64,000 nucleotides of DNA, from the NCBI RefSeq assembly GCF_024868665.1, contig NC_079904.1, positions 24,594,115 to 24,658,114 on the forward strand, given 5' to 3'. Made by a program: the position numbers and the translations under genes. This document shows, piece after piece, positions 24,041 through 37,400 of this stretch; positions within the stretch are counted from its first letter, which is position 1; every line of letters starts with the position of its first letter. The stretch comes from Triplophysa rosa (taxonomy: Eukaryota > Chordata > Actinopteri > Cypriniformes > Nemacheilidae). The notes under the pieces are model-generated. The model saw only the letters and a program-made list of their open reading frames with translations, had not been told where the DNA came from and did no database searches.

Positions 24041-27000
24041 GTAGGAACTCCTCCATCTCTATTGTGTGCGGTCACGTGTACTGAATGTTCTGCACATCAT
24101 CACGGTCACCTCCATCATGCCGCGTGCCACACTTTCAGTCCAAATGTTGTCTAGATCTTAAAAACATCATGTGTTGTTTAAGAGAAAGGGCCAGTAATTC
24201 ACCTGCAAAAATCACATTCAGAAACATCTTCTGTATCTACAGTGTGACCCATTTCAAATGTTTACAGAGCAATCCCAAGTCAAAATGGATAAATAAATAT
24301 AGGCAACTATTTTGCAGAATAATAAAGAGGATATATTGTTAGCGGAAGATCCCGCTGTGAGTGTTGACACATCTGGGACACACGTGTCACACGTCTTCTC
24401 TTCCTGAACACAGTTACTCCCAGACCAAACTGATCAATCCACCGAATGCTGACAAAACTTTCCATCTAACACAAGAACAGCGATGGACTGACACGTCTTT
24501 ACCTTCACTTCTGCAAACACGTTTAGTTCTTTATTTTGTGTTTGTAAAGGGAATAATGTGCATCACATCGTGAAGTTATTCAACATCAGGGGCGGCGCCA
24601 GGACGTTTCTGTTGGGGGGGCTTAACAGTTTATTATTCAATTAATAAATGCCTTAGCTGGACGACATGCAATTTAGCCGTTTAAATACAGAACAGCTTCT
24701 TAAAGATATCGTTGTAGTGCATTAGCCTACACTTCTCACATGCGTGCACTTAGTTATAGTTATTGTTAATTCATTAAGATTTTGTGAACATTTTAGAACA
24801 AGCTTACATTATATGCTGTGCTGTTTTGTTGAAAACATTATGCAATGTGTAAAGTAGCCTACGAAACAAATGTGTTTATGAGCTTAACAAAACAAAACAG
24901 AAAAGGCAAATGAAGCAGAATACATGAACATACAGAACGATCTGTAGCGTACAGTCGGCGTATGGGTTTGTTATTACTTCACAAGTTTCTGTTAAGAAAA
25001 AATAGCATTTCTTTGTCCTTTCACTAAGGGTCCTTCACTAGCCTAATCATTTCTGCTATAACCAAAAACAAACTAGTCAATAATCAACTTTTCTATTCTA
25101 TTGTATTTGCAGTAAAACACGCTTATTTCAGCAAAGACCACGACATGTTCCCATAAAGTGCAGATTAATCAAAATGTGGAATATATTCACAACCGGCCGA
25201 ACTCCATATACTCTGTTGTAGTTTTACAATTCTGTAACTGTAACCTAAACTCAGAGAAGTTACAGTACCCGTACAAAAACAACACAACATGTGATTGGCC
25301 AGGGGTGAGCGTAACCTCCGCTTTACCTGCTCTTGAGCTGCTCTCTGCGCTGAGATGGAGAGCTTCTCCTCCAGGTCAATGCGATGTGTTTCAAGTCATA
25401 TTTTATTGAGTTCGCTGCTATCCAAAAGTGACATTTTCTTACACTAAAGTACTGGAAACATTCGACTGGACTCACAGGCTGATAACAGATGCCAATCAAA
25501 CATTATCCAAATATACATTTGAATGATTTCGGATGTTATCAGCTTGTTTGTGATTACATTCAAATCAATCAAGTAATATTATATTAGGAAATCAAATATA
25601 GTGGGATATTCATCATTGGCGGGAGGGACAATATGCCCGTCAGGTCTGTTTAGTTACCCCAACCTTACCCCACAACTTCATTATTAAACATTCCTTAGGC
25701 CCTTTTCAATCTTTTTTCACTTTATTAAGAATAAATGGCTTTATGGTCTGATATGTGATGGGGAAAAAAGTCTGCGGGAGGCAGATTGGAACCTCCGACG
25801 ATATGAAGTAGTCAACACAGGCTTTACTCTCTACACCACTGTAGGCGCTAGTTGCGTAGCGTCAGTCTAACATCTTCTCTGTTTCAATCAGAATGTGGTG
25901 GGCAGAGTCAGTGTGTGAAGCCTCTGCTAACAAAACGGCTGTTTGCAGTCAGTGTACGACATTCTGGGAAACATATTAGGATATCCTTTGGGGTGCTTTG
26001 CCGGGGCTAAGCCGCGCTTTCTGACGGGCCATAAACCCCCCTCAGCGCCGCCACTGTTTAACATTGACAATACAATGATTTTGCTGGTTTTTGTTTTATT
26101 TGCGATGACGTCTCACTTTAATACACTAAAAACCAACACACATGACAATATAGTCTCCTATCAGGGTGATGTATCTCTGACCGTTGAGATGTGAATGACA
26201 CAAAACACACTGAATGACTAACAATCATATCAGGAATGATTTTGATTTAGCATCTAAACTTGCAATAAAATGAAGGAAATACTCTACTAAGAGAAGACAT
26301 GTGCGTCCTGAAATGAAAGTGTTTTATGAGCTCTGATGTACAGGACAGAATATTATTTATCATCACACACGATAGCTGAAATAAATGATGTTTTCAGACA
26401 GTGTTGATGGAGTTTTCATGTGTTCAGTGTTCATGTTTCTGTTTGTGTGTGTTTGTGTAGCTCCTGGTGCGGTTCCTAAAGAGTTTGTGCGAGCGTTTCC
26501 CTCTGAGGAGAAGATCACATTACAGTGGAAAGAACCGCTGGAGCCCAACGGCATCATAACACAGTATGAGGTAATCTGTGTGTGTGTGTGTGTGTGTGAC
26601 CCAGTATGAGCTAACCCCACATCTGTGCGTGTGTGCGAAGGGTAAACCCTACGGTACGGGGACAAAATGTCCCCACAATGATGGCAATATTCAAAACCCT
26701 TGTCCTTGTGGGGACATTTTTTGGTCCCCATGAGGAAACAAGCTTATAAATCATACAGAATGAACTTTTGTGAAAATGTAAAAGAGCAGACAGTTGTGTG
26801 TGATTGTTAGGGTTAGGGGTAGGGAATATGAGATACAGTTTGTACAGTATAAAAACCATTGTGTCTATGGAATGTCCCCATAAAACATGGAAACCCAACG
26901 TGTGTGTGCGTGCGTGCGTGTGTGTGCGTGTGTGCGAAGGGTAAACCCTAGAGTACGGGGACAAAATGTCCCCACAAAGATGGCAATATTCAAAAACCTT

Positions 27001-27893
27001 GTCCTTGTGGGGACATTTTTTGGTCCCCATGAGGAAACAAGCTTATAAATCATACAGAATGAACTTTTGTGAAAATGTAAAAGAGCAGACAGTTGTGTGT
27101 GATTGTTAGGGTTAGGGGTAGGGAATATGAGATACAGTTTGTACAGTATAAAAACCATTGTGTCTATGGAATGTCCCCATAAAACATGGAAACCCAACGT
27201 GTGTGTGGTGTGTGCGTGTGTGTGTGTGGAACCCAGTATAGAAGCTACCCAACATCTGTGTGTGTGTGGGGGGGGGGTAAACCCTACGGTATGGGGACAA
27301 AATGTCCCCACAAAGATGGCAATATCCAAAATCCTTGTCCTTGTGGGGACATTTTTTTGGTCCCCATGAGGAAACAAGCTTATAAATCATACAGAATTAA
27401 CTCTTGTTTGAAGATCTAAAAGAGCAGACATTTTTGTGTCATTTGTTTAGGGGTGTTATGGGTTAGGGAATATGATATACAGTTTGTACAGTATAAAAAC
27501 CATTGCGTCTATGGAATGTCCCATAAAACATGGAAACCCAACAGTGTGTAGCGTGTGTGTGTGTGTGTGTGTGTGTGTTGTGTGTGTGTGTGTGTGTGGT
27601 TTGTGTGGGGATGGGTAAACCCTACGGTATGGGGACAAAATGTCCCCACAAAGATGGCAATATCCAAAACCTTGTCCTTGTGGGGACATTTTGTTGGTCC
27701 CCATGAGGAAACAGCTTATAAATCACACAGAATGAACTTTTGTGAAAATGTAAAAGAGCAGACAGTTGTGTGTGATTGTTAGGGTAGGGGTAGGGAATAT
27801 GAGATACAGTTTGTACAGTATAAAAACCATTGCGTCTATGGAGTGTCCCCATAAAACATGGAAACCCAACATGCGTGTGTTGTGTGTGTGTGT

Positions 27894-27939
<46 letters not shown>

Positions 27940-28556
27940 TGGGAAGGGTAAACCCTACTGGTATGGGGACAAAATGTCCCCACAAATATGGCAATATCCA
28001 AAATCCTTGTCCTTGTGGGGACATTTTTTTGTCCCCATGAGGAAACAAGCTTATAAATCATACAGAATGAACTTTAGTGAAAATGTAAAAGAGCAGACAG
28101 TTGTGTGTGATTGTTAGGGGTAGGGGGAGGGAATATGAGATACAGTTTGTACAGTATAAAAACCATTGCGTCTATGGAATGTCCCCATAAAACATGGAAA
28201 CCCAATGTTGCATGTGTGTGTGTTGTGTTGTGTGTGTGTGTGTCGTGTGTGTGTGCGTGTTGGGTGTCACGTTCATGTCTGCTGTTCGTGTGTGCGGAAG
28301 GGTAAACCCTACGGTATGGGGACAAAATGTCCCCACAAAGATGGCAATATCCAAAACCCTTGTCCTTGTGGGGACCTTTATTGGTCCCCATGAGGAAACA
28401 AGCTTATAAATCATACAGAATGAACTTTTGTGAAAATGTAAAAGAGCAGACAGTTGTGTGTGATTGTTAGGGTTAGGGGAGGGAATATGAGATACAGTTT
28501 GTACAGTATAAACAACCATTGTGTCTATGGAATGTCCCCATAAAACAGGAAACCCA

Positions 28557-28595
<39 letters not shown>

Positions 28596-31148
28596 CGCGC
28601 GCGCCTGTGCGTGTGTGTGTGTGCGTGTGACCCAGTATGAGCTAACCCCACATCTGTGTGTGTGTGTGGAAATGCTTCAGTGTGAAATTCTTATGTTATC
28701 TGCATCCAAAATCTGCCATATATTTATATCATTACAGTCATTAAAACAGCAGTCGTTGTGTTGTGTTGTGTTGTTGTGTTGTTTTGTGTTGTGTTGTGTG
28801 GATGCTGATGTGGTCACTGCTACATCTGTGTAAAAGTGTAGACTTGAATGAGTATGATGTAGTTGTGTATGAATGAGGATTGTTGTGTTGTTGTGTTCAG
28901 ATCAGCTACAGTGCGGTTCATTCGTTTGATCCGTCAGTGGTGTTACAGCGACCGGCGGTGCTCGTGTCATTAAACTGGAACACATCTCGACACAACTTCA
29001 CACAACTGCACCCTGGAACCACATATCAGTTTCTGATCCGAGCCAGCACCAGCAAAGGATACGGACCCGCGACCACGCTCAACGTCACCACTAACATATC
29101 AGGTGTGTGAATCAGTCTGGAGCTGTTCTGACACTCACTCATGAGTTTGATGAACGTGATGAAGATCTTGATTTTGCTGCGCCCCTTTCAGAGATGCACG
29201 GATCTAATATACTGTGACGCTTCTGTTTTCAAATGGTTTACGTTCATTTAAGACACAATGGATTACTTTTACAAGGATGCTTGCTAATATGGGCATTTTG
29301 GCATCATTTCGTGTGCATATGTCTGTTTAAGAGTAAGAAGATGTGAAGGAGAACTCAATTCAGTATTTTGTGCGCTGTCTGGGTTGCGGCTTTCTGACCA
29401 CGCACACATATTTCAAACACCCTTCTAAGAACAGAATCCAGTTCTCTTTTTTCAAAATGGGCATGGCTTAAAACGTTCCAATGATCGTTACGATACGGCA
29501 CTGGCCCGATCGAGCAAATGCCATGTCCGTCAACTGACCCGAGGGTGGCCCCGGGGCCGTCCTTATTAGTATTATTATTCTTGAGCCCTGAGAAGCACCA
29601 GTCTTTATATTAGTTTGTTTGTTTGCATTCAGTTGAATTAAAGGTGAAAGCTCCTGATGTGTTTTCTAATGAGCGGCAGTAAAACTGTCATTATACTTCA
29701 CCGCTCGGAGGTGTAATACAGGAGCAAATGTGATTCTCCATCATTTCACACATTCATCACTTCACATGAAGGAACCGCCACACAGAAATCTTGCTCATTT
29801 GTGTTCAGTGTTATTTCTTTGTTTAAATGCACAGAATAACAACATGAGAGCTGGTTTTCAGAGAATTTTTTTCACAAGATCTGGTCGAACATGACACTGA
29901 TATTTACAAACAAAATAGATAATTAAGACATACACAAAATGATATTAAATACTTTTTGTACAAATATTAAAATGAAAATTGACTAAAGATATTGGCTGGA
30001 AATGTACTGCATGATTTTTTGTCATGAGTATTGCATCAGCTCTCTCTCCCTCCCTCCCTCCCTCCGTCTGTCCCTAGCACCGACTCTTGAGGAGTATGAT
30101 GGATCAGAAGCTTCACTCAATGAGACGGCCACCACCATCACCGTTCTGTTGAAACCCGCCCAGGCTAAAGGAGCTCCAATCAGGTGCGTCCCTTTCTTCA
30201 TCACATGACTTAGTAATGAGTGATTTGAAATAAACAAGCCTTTTTTCATTCCAATGCATTCTATTTGTACATTAGAGCTCTCTGAATTGAGCTCAAATTG
30301 AGTAACTGAAATCACAAGAACGTGTTGATTCTCAAAGATGCTTAAAATTCGCTCCAACAAAACAAAAAATCTCAAACTATTCAATAGATCATCTATACAC
30401 AAAAGTGCTGCTAAACACTCCTGCAATCCTCTGCAAACATTACAAGCATTTCTGTTTCACCCGTCTGTCTGTCTGCCAGATGTTTGTCAATCTGAAAGGC
30501 TTTTACAGAAAACATATGAACTGAATTCTTATTGTAAGTTTGAGTGCAGATGGTCTGATTGGCTGTTTTTCTGTGTCTGTCATCAACAGCGCCTATCAGA
30601 TCGTAGTGAAGGAGATCAACCCGCGGCGTGCTCGACGGGAGGCAGGCGGCAGCAGCAGCGAGTGTTATCGTGAGCCGGTGTCCTATCAGAATGCCGTCAG
30701 CGGGGGTCTGCCCTATTATTTTGCGGCAGAACTTCCACCCAGGAATGTTCTGGAGCCGCTGCCGTTTACAGTGGGCGACAACAAGACATACCACGGCTAC
30801 TGGAACGCCCCGCTCGCTCCGCGCAAAAACTACAACATCTACTTTCAGGCCGTGAGCAGCGTGGAGAAGGTGAACACATCACAAACAGCGTTTGGTCATG
30901 TACCTTCAGACTGATCATTAGAAAACAAATGAAGACATCATTTATATCATACAACATGTGTTATATAGATGAATATTCTTTGAGTTTCTGCTCCTCAATC
31001 AACTGTTTGTTTGTCTTACAGGAAAGTAAAACGCAGTGTTTGAAACTGGCATTTAAAGGTAAAGTCCTTTCACTCTGTCAATATCTGCCTATGCTCTCTC
31101 TCTCTCTCTCTCCCTCTCTCTCTCTCTCTCTGTGGTCTCTGTGTGTGG

Positions 31149-31191
<43 letters not shown>

Positions 31192-31215
31192 CGTCTCGTC
31201 TCTGTCTCGTGTGTG

Positions 31216-31248
<33 letters not shown>

Positions 31249-31298
31249 CCTCTCTGTCTTTCTCTCTCTCTCTCGCCTCGTCTCGCCGTCCGTCATCG

Positions 31299-31388
<90 letters not shown>

Positions 31389-31393
31389 CTGTG

Positions 31394-31426
<33 letters not shown>

Positions 31427-34400
31427 GTGTCTCTCTCTCTCCCTCTCTGTCTCTCTCTCTCTCTCTCTGTGTCTGCGGCTGCGATAATAATAAAATAAAA
31501 TAAAGTGTTTATTATGGTTTATAATATATTTTTTGAGTTATTAAACATTGTATCGTTAAATTTGGTATTATACCTTATATTGCTATCATATACTGTTGTG
31601 TACCAACATTAACACAACATTTCCCCAAAACCATGTTTAATCTGAGATACAAGGTTTATGACTTGGGAGCAGGGAGATACGAGATTACGCTGTCATTGAT
31701 AAGAATGGTACGGACACAGACGTTGCTGCTGCCAGCAGTGTTCATCAAAGTCTGCGGTCGCGTTGAGCCTTTTGACAAGAGACGAGGCGTTAAGTGCTAA
31801 TGAAAGCTAATGATTGTGGTTACATACATCTTCCTAAACTCTATTTTAAACGTTAGAGCTATGAGTGATGCAATACCAAAATAAAACGTTAAACAGGCTG
31901 TCTAATGTCGTCTTTACACAGCAAAGGCGGCACAGAAACCGAATCTGAAGCGGCTTAAAACCACGAAAATGAGTATTTACACAGAGCGTTAATGCAGCTC
32001 TAAAGCGGCATAAATGCATTTACACAGGAATTAAAATAATGCGAAATAATGCTGAACATAACCACAAAAACACAGAGCGTTAATGCAGCTCTAAAGCGGC
32101 ATAAATGCATTTACACAGGAATTAAAATAATGCGAAATAATGCTGAACATAACCACAAAAGCACAGTTCTAACAATATGCTGATGAAATAATATCTTAAA
32201 TTAAACAATATAAACTCAAAATATATATATACTGACACTAATAATAACAATGCATACTTTAGGATAAAAGCAAATAATAGGCTATAAATGCAACATTTTA
32301 AATGATTTTCCTAGCTAACAAACACTCTCGGGCACCTCGCTGCATATTGAAAGACACCAAAAGTTGTTTTAAAGAGCCACAAAGTCACTGTCGACCAGGT
32401 AAATGAACAGTTCCGATGTTACAACAAATGTTACCAGATCGTTTTCGTGTATGAAATATTGTCCTCAATGAGATGTGTCTGGAAATATAAAGACAAAATC
32501 CTGCATTTCAATCCTAGCCCGACAAGACCCAAATAATTTACGTTCCTAGGGCCGGGCATCTGTGCACAATCGCTACTGTCCTCACTTTACGATCTGGACC
32601 GAAGCACACTTACATTATTATGATGCGACTGTTTTGAGGTAAACGGTAAGAAAAGCACACACTCTCTCATCACAACACAATGTTAAGTTTGTGATTTATT
32701 AAGTGTTCGACTTCATGCGTGTGTTGCGGAGACCCATCTGCTTAAGTAACACGAGAGCTTTTCAAATAACTCTGCGACACTGCATTATGTCCGACAAACC
32801 TAATATTTGAAGTAGTTTGAGACGCACAGTAAAACATGTCTGCATGTGATCGTGTCACACGTACCGGAAGTTTTTTTCCACGAAGGAGAGGAGCTTAAGG
32901 AGGAATTTAAACAATGTCATGAGTTCAAATAAAAAATCTGCATGAGTTCAAATAAAAAATCTGCATGCCTGGCCTGAGTCACAAACAATCATACTCCAAA
33001 CATTTTTCTAAATTAACTTTAAAAAGAAACGAATAAATGTAATTTGCCATTAAAAACTAATCTAAACTATTTTAATGGCTGAAAACGGTCTCAAAATTTA
33101 CATCCTGCAAAAAACCTGCGTTGTTATTATTAGCCTAAAACAAATGTGGCTGTGTGTTTTTGGCTTCATCTTCACTCTCTCACTTTCTGCTGACATGACA
33201 ATGACGTAGTTTAGAGCGGCTTTAATGCGCCTTCATTTACACTTAACCTGAGCCGCGCCTTTGATACTAGGGTCTGAGGAGGGTCAGAGGCGGCATATTT
33301 TAGATCGGCTTGCGTGCGGCATTGCGTCTTTACACAGAAATTTAATCCGCCACAGAGACGCCTTAACTCTCCTGTGTAAAGACGCCTTAATATAGGCGGA
33401 AATTAATCTGCACGCAAATAAAGTCGGCGGTCGCGTTGAGCCTCTTGACAAGAGAAAAGGTTTCAATCGTTAACCAAAGCTAACGACTGTGGTTACATAC
33501 ATCTTCCTAAACTCTATTTTAAAGGTTTAAGAACTATAAGTGATGTAATACAAAAAACGATGAGCTGACTAGGCTGTCTAATAGGCGGAAATTAGCCGAA
33601 TCTGCTCGCAAACTTACCTTCGTGGCTCACGGGCTTCCTTCTGCACCGAAGCATTACAGCTATCAATTTTTAACAAAACAACTCAAATGTATCTAACCTA
33701 ACTATTTTCACTCGTTATTGTCTAAAAAACTTTCAATCAGGAGACGTAATGCCGAGAAGCTCCCGCGGAGTGAAGAAGAGGTGGAGTTGCGAGACTTCTC
33801 AGACAGTTGAAGTGTCCAATGGAGTTAAGAGATTTGCTCTCAAGCTATTTTCAACACTTTAGATTGGTTAATAATTTGTAAAAATAACAGACCCACATGG
33901 GGACTGACCAATAGCATCGATTTGTGAACAAATATGAAATTGACCAAATTTGGACATAGGAGGTTTCCGCCCGACAGCGACGATATGTACTGTAAATATA
34001 TAAAAACAGTATAGTTTAAAGGATAAATATAGATGTAAGTAGCAAATTAAAGGGCTATAATAATATAATGTTGTGTAGCTATATTGGAAGCATCAGGCCA
34101 GGGCAGATTGATTGTTTTCTCTTGTGTTGTGACAGACAGCTAACACACAGCAGTCCCTGTGTTCTCCTAACATACATGCCACTTTCTCATCGTCTCACTT
34201 TCAAACGTCTGGTGTACGGACTTGATTTTTCCATCAAACATCGTCCGTATGTGCATGTGTTTTGTGCATTGTGTTAGGAAGTGGAGTTGTGTTGATATGT
34301 TGAATGATATTTTCATTGTGTTATTCTTAATGCAGCGAAATGTGTATGTGTGTAATTCATCGTGATGTTGTGACAGTTAAAAAGCATCTCGTCTGGAGTT

Positions 34401-37400
34401 ATTGCAGATTTTTTTCGTATCCTCGGGGTCTTCATTAATTGTTTTTCAGCGGGAAATGGAATACTAAAACTCTGCCCGAGGCTCAGATCGCTCCCACAGC
34501 GGATTACATATAACCCACCTCATGTGTTGTTTAGCAACAAAAATGGAATTTTATCTCCAAAAATGCATGTAATCCAATTTCCATTGAATTTCTTGTAGTG
34601 TTTTCTCTCAAATCACATTCATGGGAGTTAACAGAAACAGAAGAGTTGTGGCGGAGAACATAATGTGATATCTGATATTGTGTGTGTGTTATTGACCTGA
34701 TTGATGATCAGTGTCTGTGTGGTTCATCTGCTCACAGGTTTTATGGATGGTAATAAAGGATCATGTCGAGTCATACGTGTGCTTGAGCCCATGACCTGTA
34801 GAATAAGGCTGCGGTTTTCTTCAGTGTCACAGATGAAGTGTTCCTGAAACATGTCATTCATCCTCAGTCTTTGATATGCCGAATCCTCAAGCGCCTCAGA
34901 GATGATGTTGCTTAGTCTGATCCCAACCCAGAAATCAGATCATGTGACATCTATATAAACTGACCTAACCTCCAAAAAAGAACATTTACATCTGTTCTTC
35001 ATCCGACCGTCTTCATGAAAACTCTTGAGTGAGTGGTGGGTTATGGGTTTGTGTTATTGGGACGGTTGTTATTTCTGCGTTACTGAAGTTTAACACTGTT
35101 TGGCCTCAGAGACGTTCCAGTGATGATGAGTTTGGTGATCTCTGTGAATCTGTTGTAATTGTTGTTGTGAAAGTCATGTGACCCAGCTGTCATGATGATG
35201 ATGATGATGAAGATGATGGGGAGTGGTGCTCTCTCTCCGTCTCTTCTTCTCGCTCAGACAGCTTTTGTTGGAGAGCTATTGTGGGGTGAAGGTAAAGCTC
35301 TCCCGCGGCTCCGGACGCTGAGAGCGAAGCTAACAAAGCCATGTCACTGGATCATTACCTTATCTCCCCTAAAAGCTTCAGGACATGGACAGAAGATTCA
35401 TTCCCTCCCGCCGCTTGGACTCATTCACACTGCAGCTTTACCTATAAAGCCTTTAACAGCAGAACGCGCATAAACACCGCCTCGGTTTGGGCATGATGGG
35501 ATTCTCTCAGCACCACACTGGAGAGAACGAAACCCAACCGATACATGATCTGAATGTGATATGACACGGAATATAAGGGATGTGAAGATCATGTATAGAG
35601 CCGCGGCTTTTATCTCCAACTTTCACCTGTTTCATACTTTTCTTTTCTTTTTTCAGCGTAATGAGTGTTTTTTGTGCCGTGTATAATGTATGAGCGCCAG
35701 GTAATAATATTAGCATTGAACAACAGAGCGAAGGTGTGGACGTCTGCCAGGATTTGGAGAAACATATCCCACAGTCTTTTTCAAGCCATTCTGTCCTTTT
35801 CTGGCATCGTCTCAAGTGAAAGAGATCACACACGCACACACACCGCCGCTGATGCCACTTTATGTTTGTCAGCCGTCCAGCCGTTTTCATGGAAGAACAA
35901 ACAGAGCCCACGCTTGTCTTTAGGTTCAGAAACTTTCATGACGATTGGCTTTATTTAGAAGTGTTTGGAAGGAACAGATTAACATGCATGCCGATGTCGT
36001 GATATGAATATGTGTAGTGGCGTTTTATTTGTAGATGTAATCGAGAGCAGAATGAAATGAGCGCTCCCACACATCAAACACGCGAGAGTGAACGTTGAAA
36101 TGTACATTTGTGTGTTCAGGGGCGACAGAAGAGCCGGAGGTGATTCCAGACCCGGCCAAACAAACCGATCAGGTGGTGAAGATCGCCGGCATCAGCGCTG
36201 CGGTGCTGGTGTTCATTCTGCTGGTGCTGGTGGCCGTTCTACTGGTGAAGAAAAGGTCAAACTGAAATCACAAACATCTGTCACCGTCATCTCATGAATT
36301 AGAAATAAATAACAAGGGTGCGAAACCTCCGTCTCTGTGGCCCTGCGTGTTGTTCAGCTGCTAGAGAGAGAGGAAAAACATTGGATGTGCAGTCACCAGT
36401 GTTCTTCTGCTGCTGGGTGATGCTGCCATCATGTGTTCTTCTCCTGAACAACACACCAGCCCTACACATGAAGGAGTTTGATAACAACCCTCAGAAATAA
36501 ATCGATACATTTCTTAGATCCATTCTCTGAAACAATAGAAATGATAAGGGGTTAAAGAAAAGAATTCAGTTTATTTACATGTATGCATCACACACACACA
36601 CACTCTTTTCTAGTCTTGCAGTCTGTATATACTGTATTTAGTCAGTTTCTGCGTTTCCTGGGAATGGAACCTGTGATTTATTTCCATATTCAACATGAGT
36701 CCATCCACTGGCAACAAGGCATATTTTCACTTATTAGAGTTATTGGATTCATTTTATAGCACGTTATTGTTGCAAATTTTGTTGTACTTGCATCAGACTA
36801 GCTCAGTTGACAGCACCTTACAACAAATAATAAACATATAAGAGATATAGATGTGTAGATGCACTCTTTCAAACATGAGCTCACATGACACTAACCCACT
36901 GATCTATATCAATGACTGGATTGCGTATAGATAGAACGCTAAACCACCGGACGTGTTGCTATGCCTAACTGACCGAGGGCGTCATTGACTGACAGTCAAA
37001 ATAACCATCTGAAATAACCCGTTTCGCAGCTTACCATGCACAGGGTTTGTTTTTAGTTTACATGTATGTTTAAATTAATTGTTACTTAGGATGTTTTTTC
37101 AGTGTTTATGTTTAGTTTGGGCAGAATAGCGATGTATAAAAGTGGGTGAGGTGAGTGGGTTTGCACACAGTTGGCTTGTAATGGCAGGTTTAAATGTTTA
37201 GAAATAAAACTTCATGACTTTAAAACCACACAGTCTATATTATCTGTATATAGAATGAGCACATTTGTCATATGATGAGGTGTCTCCTCCATCTGCTGAT
37301 CTGTTATGTACGCTACTATAATGAGGATGAATGTAACTCACTCACAGATGGGAAAATTCACCACTTTAAATAAACATTTACAGGCCTGAGACATTTGCCT

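Noticed and set aside
25770..25855. Functional tRNA gene on the minus strand
   Set aside because: A- and B-box-like motifs only; stems do not pair well by eye and it lies within a hAT element. Kept only as a weak SINE-like feature.
26811..28130. Interstitial telomere array (TTAGGG-like runs)
   Set aside because: Only about three TTAGGG-like units per repeat copy; they belong to the GGGGAC element core, not to a telomere array.
35192..35473. 93-codon + frame starting with a methionine run
   Set aside because: Starts in an ATG repeat (GATGAT), no domain or splice support, inside a ptprm intron.
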